Source: Paraclostridium sordellii
GTDB lineage: Bacteria > Bacillota > Clostridia > Peptostreptococcales > Peptostreptococcaceae
NCBI RefSeq assembly: GCF_000953675.1
Contig: NZ_LN679998.1
Span: 68,127 to 132,126 of the forward strand
Length of the DNA: 64,000 nucleotides
Direction of reading: 5' to 3'
The translations under genes were made by a program, and so were the position numbers. Every line of letters begins with the position of its first letter. Position 1 is the first letter of the stretch. Positions 26,976 through 36,048 of this stretch are shown here, one piece after another. The notes beneath the pieces are model-generated. The model saw only the letters and a list, made by a program, of their open reading frames with translations, ran no database searches and was not told where the DNA came from.

Positions 26976-28343
26976 ATGAATTTTAAGGCTATAATCCTTG
27001 CAGCAGGTAAAGGAACAAGAATGAAATCTAGCTTACCAAAAGTAGTGCATAAAGTATGTGGTAAGGAAATGGTTAACCACGTTATAAATGTATCTAAAGA
27101 TTCAGGAGTAAGTGAAATAGTTGCAATTTTAGGTCATGGAAGTGAAGTTGTTAAATATGTATTACCAGAAGAAACTAAAATAGCTATGCAAACTGAACAA
27201 TTAGGGACAGGTCATGCTGTTATGATGGCTGATAAATACATAACAGAAAATGACACTATTGTAGTATTATGTGGGGATACACCGTTAGTAAATTCAGATA
27301 CATTAGAAAATTTATTTAAATATCACTTAGATAATGGGTATCATGCTACAGTTTTGACTACAAAAGTTGAAAATCCAACAGGATATGGAAGAATAATAAG
27401 AGATAATAATCAAGATTTACTAAAGATAGTTGAACAAAAAGATGCGAATGAAGAAGAAAAATTAGTAAATGAAATAAACTCAGGAATATATTGTTTTAAT
27501 GGGAAGAGTTTAAAAGAAGCGCTTTCTAAGATAGATAATAATAATGCTCAAGGAGAATATTATTTAACAGATACAATAGAAATAATGAGAAATAATTCAT
27601 TAAAAGTTGGGGCATTTAATGGTGCTACGATAGAAGAACTTATGGGTGTAAACTCAAGAGTAGAACTATCAAAAGCAGAAGAGATAATGAGAAGAAGAAT
27701 AAACACTATGCATATGATAAATGGTGTTACTATAATAGATATAAACAGTACATATATAGAAGCAGATGTGAAAATAGGTAATGATACTATAGTTTACCCA
27801 GGTGCTATGATACAAGGAAATACAGTTATAGGTAAAGAATGTATTATAGGAATGAATTCATGCATATCCAATTCAATAATAGGTGATGCTACAAAAGTAG
27901 AGAGTTCAACTATAATGGATAGTAAGGTAGGAGATAATACTACAGTAGGACCTTATGCATATCTAAGACCAAAGAGTAATATAGGAAACAATGTAAAAGT
28001 AGGAGACTTCGTAGAAGTTAAAAATGCAACTATAGAAGATAATTCAAAGGCATCTCATTTAGCATACATAGGTGATGCTCATGTAGGTAAGAATGTTAAC
28101 ATCGGATGTGGAACAGTATTTGTGAACTATGATGGAAAAAATAAATTTAAATCAGTAGTAAAAGATGGAGCATTTATAGGATCAAACTCAAATTTAGTTG
28201 CACCAGTTACTGTAGAAGAAAATGGATACATTGCAACTGGATCAACGATAACTGATGATGTACCAGCTGGGGCTTTAGCAATAGCTAGAGAAAGACAAGT
28301 AGTAAAAGAAGGTTGGGTAGAGAAAAAGAATCTTAAAAAATAA
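26976..28343 (+). CDS. glmU: Bifunctional UDP-GlcNAc pyrophosphorylase / GlcN-1-P acetyltransferase
   Basis: The protein has 455 aa from ATG 26976, preceded by GGAGTGGG; a longer reading from TTG 26958 has no ribosome binding site. The N-terminal uridyltransferase half begins LAAGKGTRM (8-16) with Lys22. The C-terminal half (from about 250) is a left-handed beta helix with hexapeptide repeats and the KNATI and YDGKNK segments of the acetyltransferase site. It makes UDP-GlcNAc for the wall. glmU-prs is the Bacillus order, though a 34-bp palindrome separates them here. Confidence 0.95.
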   Translation: MNFKAIILAAGKGTRMKSSLPKVVHKVCGKEMVNHVINVSKDSGVSEIVAILGHGSEVVKYVLPEETKIAMQTEQLGTGHAVMMADKYITENDTIVVLCGDTPLVNSDTLENLFKYHLDNGYHATVLTTKVENPTGYGRIIRDNNQDLLKIVEQKDANEEEKLVNEINSGIYCFNGKSLKEALSKIDNNNAQGEYYLTDTIEIMRNNSLKVGAFNGATIEELMGVNSRVELSKAEEIMRRRINTMHMINGVTIIDINSTYIEADVKIGNDTIVYPGAMIQGNTVIGKECIIGMNSCISNSIIGDATKVESSTIMDSKVGDNTTVGPYAYLRPKSNIGNNVKVGDFVEVKNATIEDNSKASHLAYIGDAHVGKNVNIGCGTVFVNYDGKNKFKSVVKDGAFIGSNSNLVAPVTVEENGYIATGSTITDDVPAGALAIARERQVVKEGWVEKKNLKK

Positions 28344-28362
28344 TCAATACTTAAATAGACTA

Positions 28363-28398
28363 TAACGTAAATAGATGAAATTTCATCTATTTACGTTA
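28363..28398. repeat. Perfect palindrome between glmU and prs
   Basis: AACGTAAATAGATGAAA (28364-28380) is followed directly by its exact reverse complement (28381-28397), and one more pair extends it. There is no T-run, so it is not a standard terminator. It could be an RNA processing or stability hairpin in the glmU-prs transcript, or a protein site. Confidence 0.8.
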
Positions 28399-28441
28399 AA
28401 AATATAAATATTTTCTTTAACAAATTTTTCGGGAGGTAATT

Positions 28442-29395
28442 ATGAATACTAGCGGAAGCGAAATTAAAATACTTGCAGGAAATGCGTCGAAAGAATTAGC
28501 TCAAAAAGTAGCTGATTACATAGGTGTATCAATGGCTAAATGTGAAATTGGAACATTTAGTGATGGAGAGATATCTGTAAATATAAGTGAAACAGTAAGA
28601 GGATGCGATGTCTTCGTAATACAATCAACTAATAGCCCAGTAAATGATAACTTAATGGAATTATTAATAATGATAGATGCATTAAGAAGAGCATCTGCAG
28701 GTAGAGTAACTGCTGTTATACCTTACTATGGATATGCAAGACAAGACAGAAAGGCTAAGGCTAGAGATCCAATCACAGCTAAATTAGTTGCAAACTTAAT
28801 AACTGCTGCTGGGGCAGATAGAGTTTTAACAATGGATTTACATGCTGCTCAAATACAAGGATACTTTGATATACCATTAGACCACTTACAAGGTGGAACA
28901 ATATTAGCAGATTACTTTAATAGTAAGAACATAGAAGATTTAGTAGTAGTTTCACCAGATTTAGGAAGTGTTACAAGATCTAGAAAGTTTGCTAATGATT
29001 TAAATGGAGATGTTCCAATAGCAATAATAGACAAGAGAAGACCAAAAGCTAATGTATGTGAAGTTATGAACATAATAGGTGAAGTTGAAGGTAAAAATGT
29101 TATATTATTAGATGACATGATAGACACTGCTGGAACAATAGTGAATGCTGCAAATGCCCTTAAAGAATTTGGAGCAAAAGATGTTTATGCATGTTGTACT
29201 CATGGAGTTTTATCAGGTCCAGCTATAGAGAGAATAGAGAATTCAGCTATAAGCGAGTTAATAGTACTTGATACTATACAACTTCCTGAAGAAAAGAAGA
29301 TAGACAAAATAAAGATAAAAACAGTTGCTCCTTTATTTGGAGATGCTATAAAGAAAATATTTGCTAATGAATCAGTAAGTGAATTATTTAATTAA
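28442..29395 (+). CDS. prs: Ribose-phosphate pyrophosphokinase
   Basis: The protein has 317 aa, the usual class I length. It makes PRPP from ribose-5-phosphate and ATP. Visible are the [14 protein letters not shown] catalytic-flap region (about 131-144), the [12 protein letters not shown] segment and the PRPP-binding loop DDMIDTAGT (about 222-230). PRPP is the PurR effector and a pncB substrate, both encoded nearby. GGGAGGT precedes the ATG, and a strong terminator follows. Confidence 0.96.
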   Translation: MNTSGSEIKILAGNASKELAQKVADYIGVSMAKCEIGTFSDGEISVNISETVRGCDVFVIQSTNSPVNDNLMELLIMIDALRRASAGRVTAVIPYYGYARQDRKAKARDPITAKLVANLITAAGADRVLTMDLHAAQIQGYFDIPLDHLQGGTILADYFNSKNIEDLVVVSPDLGSVTRSRKFANDLNGDVPIAIIDKRRPKANVCEVMNIIGEVEGKNVILLDDMIDTAGTIVNAANALKEFGAKDVYACCTHGVLSGPAIERIENSAISELIVLDTIQLPEEKKIDKIKIKTVAPLFGDAIKKIFANESVSELFN

Positions 29396-29407
29396 TATAT
29401 GTGCGTA

Positions 29408-29438
29408 AAAAAGAGACCTTTTAAAAGGTCTCTTTTTG
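29408..29438 (+). terminator. prs terminator
   Basis: The 15-bp palindrome AAAAAGAGACCTTTT and its complement ends in TTTTT. Confidence 0.88.
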
Positions 29439-29500
29439 TTTGTATTAACAATATAAAAGTGGTAAAATTAAGTCGAAATTTAGAATAAGGAAGTGGATAT

Positions 29501-30079
29501 ATGAAAAAGGGAGATAGTGGATTTACTTTAATTGAGTTATTAGTGGTAATTGCTATTATAGGTATATTAGCAGTAGTAGCTTTACCGGCTTTATTTAAAA
29601 ATATAAATAAAGCTAAAATAGCTAAAGTAGAATCAAATTATAATGCTATAAAAACTGCTGAATTAAACTATTATGCAGAGAATAACGCATTTGAATCAGA
29701 TTTAAAAAAGTTAGACATAGAACATTTAGATATAAGTAAAACTCCTATAGGTGGAGACTATAAGATACGTATGAAAAATAACGAAAATAAAATAGTCACA
29801 GAATATGGACCTATAAAAGCATATAATGTTCAAAAAGATGGGAAATTGGGTAACTATGTAGATATAGATAAATACGGAGATATATATTTATCTATACAAG
29901 GGTTTGAAAACAATAAACTCCATATTAATAATGAGGAGTTTAAAAGCTTAGTTAATAAGTTTGGAAATGAAAATATTTTTATATCATCAAGGCCAAACAG
30001 TATAAGTTATCAAACATCAGAAATTCTTATAAGAATAGCCGATAATATACTTCCTAAACCCAATGATATTACTAAATAA
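29501..30079 (+). CDS. Type IV prepilin, second major-like pilin
   Basis: The protein has 192 aa. A class III signal is cut after Gly7 (KKGDSG, then FTLIELLVVIAIIGILAVVA) with Glu5 of the mature protein. The first ~50 residues are nearly identical to the riboswitch-controlled pilin at 30277, whereas the C-terminal domain differs, including a long NENK/YGPIKAYN region. It looks like a tandem duplicate that diverged. It lies before the c-di-GMP aptamer, so it should not share that control. No terminator with a T-run is seen after it. Processed by PilD and assembled by PilB/PilC, by family analogy. Confidence 0.88.
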   Translation: MKKGDSGFTLIELLVVIAIIGILAVVALPALFKNINKAKIAKVESNYNAIKTAELNYYAENNAFESDLKKLDIEHLDISKTPIGGDYKIRMKNNENKIVTEYGPIKAYNVQKDGKLGNYVDIDKYGDIYLSIQGFENNKLHINNEEFKSLVNKFGNENIFISSRPNSISYQTSEILIRIADNILPKPNDITK

Positions 30080-30108
30080 TTAGAAAATTATAATAAAAAT
30101 TGAAGTTA

Positions 30109-30137
30109 TTGAAGTGCATAGAAAAATATGTTAATAT
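30109..30137 (+). promoter_or_regulatory. Probable promoter of the main type IV pilus operon
   Basis: TTGAAG (30109-30114), 17-base spacer, TAATAT (30132-30137). The predicted start (~30144) lies about 10 bases before helix P1 of the aptamer. Confidence 0.55.
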
Positions 30138-30153
30138 TTGACTGTTAATGTAA

Positions 30154-30225
30154 AATAGGGGCGATGAAGTATATTCTTTATATGGGTACTTGGAATATAT
30201 GGAGCAAGTAGTGCAACCGACTATT
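30154..30225 (+). promoter_or_regulatory. Cyclic di-GMP-II riboswitch aptamer
   Basis: The sequence has P1 AATAG/CTATT closing the element, then GATGAAG, GGGTACTTGG and the hallmark AGTAGTGCAACCGAC near the 3' end. This matches the class II c-di-GMP aptamer I know from Clostridium. It lies ~50 bases before the main pilin start. No terminator with a T-run appears between aptamer and start, only a weak G-U-rich hairpin (about 30228-30247). In C. difficile a class II aptamer upstream of pilA1 raises expression when c-di-GMP is high; the same direction is inferred here. Confidence 0.9.
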
Positions 30226-30276
30226 CATAAGTTAGATAGCTTTAGCTTAAAAATTATGAAAGAGGAGGATTTTGCT

Positions 30277-30768
30277 ATGAAGAAAAAAAGAAATCAAAAA
30301 GGGTTTACTCTAATTGAATTATTAGTAGTAATAGCGATTATAGGAATATTGGCAGTTGTTGCGGTACCAGCATTATTTAAAAATATAAATAAAGCAAAGG
30401 TAGCAGATGTAGAGTCTGATTATAATGCATTTAAAAGTGCAGCATTATCTTATTATACTGATAACAACAAAATGCCTGCTAAAAAAGATGAACTTAAATC
30501 GTTTATGGATACTGTACCACAAGATTCTGCATTTGGAGGAGCTTATGAGTTAACTAATACTAAGGATGTAGATGGAGATAAAACTAATGATGAATTAGTT
30601 TTAACAATAACTGGGGCTAAAATAACTCAAGAACAAATGAAAAAACTAGTTAAAGATATAGGGCAAGATAAAATCTATGTTGATGGAACAGCAATGACAG
30701 ACTCAAATGCAAAAGCAGTAGATTCTGGAACTATTGACATAGTTTTAATAGATAATACTAACATGTAA
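30277..30768 (+). CDS. pilA1: Type IV major pilin, PilA1-like
   Basis: The protein has 163 aa from ATG 30277 with GAGGAGG 8 bases upstream; the frame stays open back through the aptamer but has no other good start. A basic KKKRNQKG leader ends at Gly11, followed by FTLIELLVVIAIIGILAVVAVPALF; Glu5 of the mature pilin is present. The globular part holds acidic turns (DVDGDKTNDE). It is first in the operon, under a c-di-GMP-II aptamer, as C. difficile pilA1 is. A hairpin after the gene may reduce expression of the assembly genes relative to pilin. Confidence 0.9.
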   Translation: MKKKRNQKGFTLIELLVVIAIIGILAVVAVPALFKNINKAKVADVESDYNAFKSAALSYYTDNNKMPAKKDELKSFMDTVPQDSAFGGAYELTNTKDVDGDKTNDELVLTITGAKITQEQMKKLVKDIGQDKIYVDGTAMTDSNAKAVDSGTIDIVLIDNTNM

Positions 30769-30774
30769 AAATAA

Positions 30775-30808
30775 AAAAGCTATCTCAAAGTATGAGGTAG
30801 CTTTTAGT
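30775..30808 (+). terminator. Attenuating terminator after pilA1
   Basis: AAAAGCTATCTC/GAGGTAGCTTTT (one G-U), 7-base loop, then AGTTT. The T-tract is short, so partial readthrough into pilB is likely. Confidence 0.6.
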
Positions 30809-30869
30809 TTATTTCAATTAGAGCGTAAATATTCATGAATAAATTGAGTTAAAAGAAAGGTGAATTAAA

Positions 30870-32540
30870 ATGTCGCAAAAAGTAAGAATTGGAGACAAGT
30901 TAGTTGAAAAAGGTTATATATCTAGAGAACAATTAGAAAGAGCATTAAAACTACAAAATGGTACAGGTAAAAGAATAGGGGAAATACTTATAGAACAAGG
31001 AATTATAACACCTGAATTGTTGACTAGCGTATTAACAGAGCTTCTTGATATAGAGAATATATCTTTAACTCGATCAAACATAAACCCAGATGTTATCAAA
31101 TTGATTCCAGAAAATATATGCAGAAGATATAAAATTTTTCCATTTAAAATAGAAAGAAATAAATTGTTAATGGCCATGGCTGATCCTCAAGATAGACAAG
31201 CAATGCAAGATGCAAAACGTATATCTGGGTTAGATATAATTCCATACATAGCTACAATGGGGCAAGTAAATCAAGCTATAGAAATATTTTACTCAAATGC
31301 AGATTTGGATAAAGCATTAAAAGAGTATTCTGATTCTGGAGTTTTAAAGGAAGAAAGTATATTAGAAGATGATATTAATTCAGCTCCAATAGTTAGGTTG
31401 GTACATAATATATTAGAGACGGCAGTTAGAATGAAGGCAAGTGATATACATATTGAAAGAGATGGAGACTTTATGCGAATAAGGTTTAGAATAGACGGTA
31501 TCTTAAGCGAATATATGAAAATAAATTCAAGACCATATAAAGCCGTAATAAGTCGTGTAAAGATTATGGCAGGACTTAATATATCAGAAAAAAGGCTCCC
31601 ACAGGATGGAAGGATATTTCTAAATGTAGATAATAGATCTATTGACTATAGAGTTTCAACTATGCCCACAAGCAAAGATGAAAAAGTTGTTATGAGAGTT
31701 TTAGATAGAACTACATTTATGGTTAGTAAAGAAAAATTAGGGCTTAATAAAAAAAATATACAAGTTTATGATGAATTGTTGGAAAATCCTTATGGATTGA
31801 TATTAGTTGTAGGTCCGACAGGTAGCGGGAAAACAACAACTCTTTATGCAATGTTAAATCAGCTAAACAGTATAGAAAAAAATATACTAACTATAGAAGA
31901 TCCAGTTGAATATGAGCTAGATGGGATTAATCAATCACAAATAAACTATAAGGCAGGACTTGATTTTGCAAATGCCTTAAGAGCATTCTTGCGTCAAGAT
32001 CCAGATATTATAATGGTAGGAGAAATAAGAGATCTAGATACAGCACAAATTGGGATAAGGGCAGCGCTTACAGGACATTTAGTTTTAAGTACACTACACT
32101 CAAACACAGCAGTAAGTGCAATATCAAGACTTTTGGATATGAAAGTTGATAGTTTTTTAATAACTTCAGCACTTACAGGTGTAGTATCTCAGAGACTGGT
32201 TAGAAAAGTTTGTGAAAATTGTAAAATTAGTTATTTAGCAGAAGAGGGAGAAAAGAAGGCACTTAACTATCCTCTAGACAAAGAACTTATTCTATATAAA
32301 GGAAGTGGATGTGATAAGTGCAATTATACTGGGTATAAAGGCAGAACCGGTGTATATGAAATACTTAAGATAACAAAATCAGTTAGAGATTTAATAAATA
32401 GAGGTGCTACAGAAGCGGATATACAAAAAAAAGCAGAAGAACTTGGTATGGAAACTATGCGAAAAGATGCAACTATAAAGGTTATAGATGGAGAAACAAC
32501 TATAGAAGAAATGTTAAGGGTAACATTTATAACTGATTAA
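30870..32540 (+). CDS. pilB: Type IV pilus extension ATPase PilB
   Basis: The protein has 556 aa. PilB powers pilus growth from the cytoplasm. The N-terminal region (1-60) holds two MshEN-type repeats, Arg6-Ile7-Gly8...Gly15...Leu22...Leu26...Gln29 and Arg35-Ile36-Gly37...Gly44...Leu51...Leu55. In some ATPases this domain binds c-di-GMP. Then come the catalytic domain with Walker A GPTGSGKTT (315-323), the Asp box near 343 and the zinc-binding Cys448, Cys451, Cys481 and Cys484. AAAGGTG precedes the start. It heads the assembly part of the operon. Confidence 0.93.
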   Translation: MSQKVRIGDKLVEKGYISREQLERALKLQNGTGKRIGEILIEQGIITPELLTSVLTELLDIENISLTRSNINPDVIKLIPENICRRYKIFPFKIERNKLLMAMADPQDRQAMQDAKRISGLDIIPYIATMGQVNQAIEIFYSNADLDKALKEYSDSGVLKEESILEDDINSAPIVRLVHNILETAVRMKASDIHIERDGDFMRIRFRIDGILSEYMKINSRPYKAVISRVKIMAGLNISEKRLPQDGRIFLNVDNRSIDYRVSTMPTSKDEKVVMRVLDRTTFMVSKEKLGLNKKNIQVYDELLENPYGLILVVGPTGSGKTTTLYAMLNQLNSIEKNILTIEDPVEYELDGINQSQINYKAGLDFANALRAFLRQDPDIIMVGEIRDLDTAQIGIRAALTGHLVLSTLHSNTAVSAISRLLDMKVDSFLITSALTGVVSQRLVRKVCENCKISYLAEEGEKKALNYPLDKELILYKGSGCDKCNYTGYKGRTGVYEILKITKSVRDLINRGATEADIQKKAEELGMETMRKDATIKVIDGETTIEEMLRVTFITD

Positions 32541-32554
32541 AGGATGGTTGGGAT

Positions 32555-33763
32555 ATGAATGAATATAAGTACACAGCGATAATGCTAAATGGGAAAAAAG
32601 TAACTGATAGGATTATGGCCAAGGATTATAATGATGCAAAAAAATTACTTAGAGAGAAAAAGCTAAAAATAATTGAAATAAAAGAAAAGAAAACATTTTT
32701 TCCATTAAAAAATACTAAATTAAAAAAGAAAAAATTAAGAGCTGATCAGATAAGTCACTTTTGTAGGCAGTTTGCAATAATAATTTCCTCGGGAATAAAT
32801 AGTATAGTAGGACTTGAAACATTAGGCAAAAAAGCATCTAATAAGATAGTATCTAATGAAATTAATCGTATGGTAAGTGATATAAAAATGGGATCTACAA
32901 TAGCAGATACCATGCTATCTAAAGAATCAAAATTTCCTAATTTGTTAGGTGCTATGATTGCCACAGGTGAAGAGACAGGTACACTAGAAGAAGTATTAAA
33001 TAGTATGTCTACTTTTTATGAAAGAGAGTATAGGATAAATCAAAAAATTAAAAATGCTTCTATGTACCCAGCTATAGTTGCTATTACGTCATTTATAATG
33101 TTATTTGTTTTTACAAGTTTTATATTGCCTCAAATGATGGAAACTGTAACTGAAACAGGAGCAAAATTACCACTTATGACAAAAATGATTATGCACTTAG
33201 GTAACTTTATGAAAAGCTATTGGTATTTAATATTAATTTTAGGTGCGTTTTTAGTTTATGAGATAAAAAAATATATAAAAACTCCTATAGGTAGAACTCA
33301 CAAAGATAGAATTGTAAATAGAGTACCTCTCTTAGGTAAAGGCGTAAATAGTATAGTTTCTATGAGATTTTCAAGAGCTCTATATTTATTTGTTTCAAGT
33401 GGGTATCCAATTCTTCAAGGTTTAGATCATATAAAAAGTAGTTTGGATAATGCTATTGCAGAAAAGTCTATAGAAAAAGCTAAAGAAGGTATTGTAAGAG
33501 GAGAGACTTTAGCAGAAAACCTAGAGAAATCAAAATATTTTGATCCGGTGCTTACACAAATGATAGCAATAGGAGAGCAAACAGGGGAATTAGAAAAGAT
33601 AAGCAAACAAATGGCTGAGTTTTATGAATCTGAAGCTGAAATATACTTAAATAGAATGGTTGCTATGATAGAGCCTTTGATGATAATCATAGTTGGAATA
33701 ATGGTAGGTATTTTAGTAATAGCAGTATTTTTACCTATGTTAAGTATATATGATGCTATATAG
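32555..33763 (+). CDS. pilC: Type IV pilus inner-membrane platform protein PilC
   Basis: The protein has 402 aa of the GspF/PilC family. It has two T2SSF repeats: a cytoplasmic segment and helix each time, with helices near 172-192, 220-237 and 375-400. ISHFCRQFAIIISSGI (about 65-80) is the family signature of the first repeat. It couples PilB and PilT to the pilus base. The gene lies 14 bases after pilB and 12 before pilMN, so it is in one operon. Confidence 0.93.
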   Translation: MNEYKYTAIMLNGKKVTDRIMAKDYNDAKKLLREKKLKIIEIKEKKTFFPLKNTKLKKKKLRADQISHFCRQFAIIISSGINSIVGLETLGKKASNKIVSNEINRMVSDIKMGSTIADTMLSKESKFPNLLGAMIATGEETGTLEEVLNSMSTFYEREYRINQKIKNASMYPAIVAITSFIMLFVFTSFILPQMMETVTETGAKLPLMTKMIMHLGNFMKSYWYLILILGAFLVYEIKKYIKTPIGRTHKDRIVNRVPLLGKGVNSIVSMRFSRALYLFVSSGYPILQGLDHIKSSLDNAIAEKSIEKAKEGIVRGETLAENLEKSKYFDPVLTQMIAIGEQTGELEKISKQMAEFYESEAEIYLNRMVAMIEPLMIIIVGIMVGILVIAVFLPMLSIYDAI

Positions 33764-33775
33764 GAGGACAAATTA

Positions 33776-35314
33776 ATGACAACAAAATTGTATATCTCAT
33801 ATTATGGAGATTATGTTTCGATAGTAGAAGGGTCATATAATAAAAAAAGGGAAAAGTTTAATATAAAAAACAAATTCTTTTTGTCAGAGTCGGATATAAA
33901 TTTAGATTATGATGCAGATAAATATGAGCTTCTTAGACAGGCGTTAATGAGATCTAATTTTAAAAGTAAAAATGTGATTTTATGCTTAAATACTAGAGAA
34001 GTTATACTAAAATCAAATAAAATTCCTAAAATTGATAAAAAAGATTTAGAAGGTCTTATGAACATAGAAATTGATGAAATGATATCTTTAGATAGAGATA
34101 GCCATGTATTTTCGTATGAAGTTACAGCGGAAGATGAAGTAGAAGGAACTAAATATTTAGAACTGATACTAGCTGCTATACCTAATAATGAAGTAAATAA
34201 AATAATAGAAGTTTTAGGTGAGTTTAAGTTGAATGTTGAAATAATAGATACATTAGCTACATCATATTTAAGGATTTTAAAAATTATAGAATATAAGGAT
34301 ATAATGATTGCTAATATTGGAGATTATGGAACGGTAATTGATATATATAAAGACGATAAGTTATTTATGCATGATAATATACCAATAAAAATAACGGATG
34401 AAAATTCAGTCTATCAAAGCAGTAGTATAGCAAGTGAAGTAAATGGACTTATGAACTATTATTCATCTAGGAACTTTGGGAAATCAGTTGATAGGATAGT
34501 AACTGTTGGTAAGTATGCATATAATAAAGATTTAGTAAATGCTTTTAAAATGGTATTTTCAAGTGAATTAGTAACAGGATTGGAAAATCTTTTTGATATA
34601 GATGAAAGTTTGAAAGGCAATATAGATGAAAGTGAAATAAGTTTAATTGTTGATGCACTGGGATGCATGCTTAATGGGGAAAGCAAAAAGGTATGTCATT
34701 ACATGAATTTGTTACCAAAGAATTTAAAACTAAAACAACGAAGAAAAGAAATCAGAAGAAAAGTTTATATTGCATCTCCGATAATTTTAATACTAATGGC
34801 GATTCCATATATAGCAATGGATTATGTAATTAAAAATGAAAAAAATCAGTTAGACAATCTTAATTTTAAAATAACTCAGACTGAGTTAAAAGAAAAGCAA
34901 ATTGATAAAATAAAAAAAGATATAGATGATAAGAAAAATGAGTTAAAGATATATGACATGATATTATCTAAAGAAGTTACATGGTCACCAATATTAAATT
35001 CAATAGATGAAAGTATTCCTACTTCAGTTGATATAACTAAGTTAGATGTTCGCTATGATGAAAATCTTGTAAAACATAATGATAACGGAAAAGATCAAGA
35101 AAAAACACCTTTATATGAACAAATTCCAAATTTGATAACTATAGAAGGAAATGCAAGTTCCACAAGAAACGTAGGACAGTTTTTATACGAATTAAACAAT
35201 TCAATTTATTTTAAAAAAGCAAAGCTTGAAAATTTAAAAAAAGATGAGAATAAAGGAATGTACTCATATATTATAAAAGCTTACTTGAAAGAAGGAGTTG
35301 TTCTTAATGGATAA
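33776..35314 (+). CDS. pilMN: Fused type IV pilus alignment protein PilM-PilN
   Basis: The protein has 512 aa. The first ~305 residues are an actin-like PilM domain without a membrane helix. The NLLP motif (311-314, in MNLLPKNLK) is the N-terminal sequence by which PilN normally docks on PilM. Then come one membrane helix (about 330-350), a coiled-coil segment (352-395) and a PilN-like domain. Separate genes in most Gram-negatives, they are fused here as in C. difficile. It links the cytoplasmic ring to PilO. The end overlaps pilO by 8 bases. Confidence 0.9.
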   Translation: MTTKLYISYYGDYVSIVEGSYNKKREKFNIKNKFFLSESDINLDYDADKYELLRQALMRSNFKSKNVILCLNTREVILKSNKIPKIDKKDLEGLMNIEIDEMISLDRDSHVFSYEVTAEDEVEGTKYLELILAAIPNNEVNKIIEVLGEFKLNVEIIDTLATSYLRILKIIEYKDIMIANIGDYGTVIDIYKDDKLFMHDNIPIKITDENSVYQSSSIASEVNGLMNYYSSRNFGKSVDRIVTVGKYAYNKDLVNAFKMVFSSELVTGLENLFDIDESLKGNIDESEISLIVDALGCMLNGESKKVCHYMNLLPKNLKLKQRRKEIRRKVYIASPIILILMAIPYIAMDYVIKNEKNQLDNLNFKITQTELKEKQIDKIKKDIDDKKNELKIYDMILSKEVTWSPILNSIDESIPTSVDITKLDVRYDENLVKHNDNGKDQEKTPLYEQIPNLITIEGNASSTRNVGQFLYELNNSIYFKKAKLENLKKDENKGMYSYIIKAYLKEGVVLNG

Positions 35315-36038
35315 GAAAAATATACTTCACATGGATATAAAGGATTTATTTAAAATTGATTTAAAAATTAATTATAAGAATATAATTATTCTAGTTTGTA
35401 TTTTTTTAGGGGTTATAGCTTATACATACTTTATAGTTTATCCAAAGTACATTGAATTTTCTAATGTAAACAGAAAGTTAAGTATGGTGAATTCTCAGTT
35501 GAAAGATGACGAAAATAAACTTGATACAAGACAGCAGTTGAATGAAGAATTACAAAACTTAGCCAGACAAGCAAATGAAAAAAGTAAAAGACTGTCTTAT
35601 GATATGCAAGATGGAATGTTTTTAGTTGGATTATCTAATATGATGAGTAAAAATGGTATAGAGTTATTAAATTATAGTATTGACCCTTCTGTAAAATATG
35701 AAAATTTCTATGCAATTCCAACTACTTTACAGGTTAGGGGCAATTACAGATACATAAGAGAAATAATGTATTACTTAGAGGAACAACAAAATGTAACTCA
35801 GATTCAAAATTTTAATATGGAAGCATATAAAAAACCTGAATTAAGTAATACTTCAATAGAACAAGGAACAACTCAACCTATCGATGAAAAGAAAGAAAAT
35901 AAACAAAATGGAGATGTTACAGCTACATTTAAATTTATAATGTATATGTCTCAAGATCCAAGTTTAAAGCTAGAAATAGAAAATCCAAATAATTGGAATC
36001 CAGGTAAGTTTAATCCTTTTGTTAGTTCAACAAATTAG
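35307..36038 (+). CDS. pilO: Type IV pilus alignment protein PilO
   Basis: The protein has 243 aa from ATG 35307 (GAAGGAG at 35290-35296), inside the end of pilMN, which implies translational coupling. A short cytoplasmic part is followed by one helix (about 25-43), a coiled coil (45-90) and an outer ferredoxin-like domain (about 95-200), then a Pro/Asn-rich tail. This is PilO architecture, pairing with the PilN half. Sequence similarity to PilO is weak by eye; position supports it. Confidence 0.8.
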   Translation: MDKKNILHMDIKDLFKIDLKINYKNIIILVCIFLGVIAYTYFIVYPKYIEFSNVNRKLSMVNSQLKDDENKLDTRQQLNEELQNLARQANEKSKRLSYDMQDGMFLVGLSNMMSKNGIELLNYSIDPSVKYENFYAIPTTLQVRGNYRYIREIMYYLEEQQNVTQIQNFNMEAYKKPELSNTSIEQGTTQPIDEKKENKQNGDVTATFKFIMYMSQDPSLKLEIENPNNWNPGKFNPFVSSTN

Positions 36039-36048
36039 AGGTGATTTT

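Noticed and set aside
30190-30276. Longer main pilin beginning inside the aptamer
   Set aside because: The extended N-terminus would translate the riboswitch. ATG 30277 has a good ribosome binding site and gives a normal prepilin leader.
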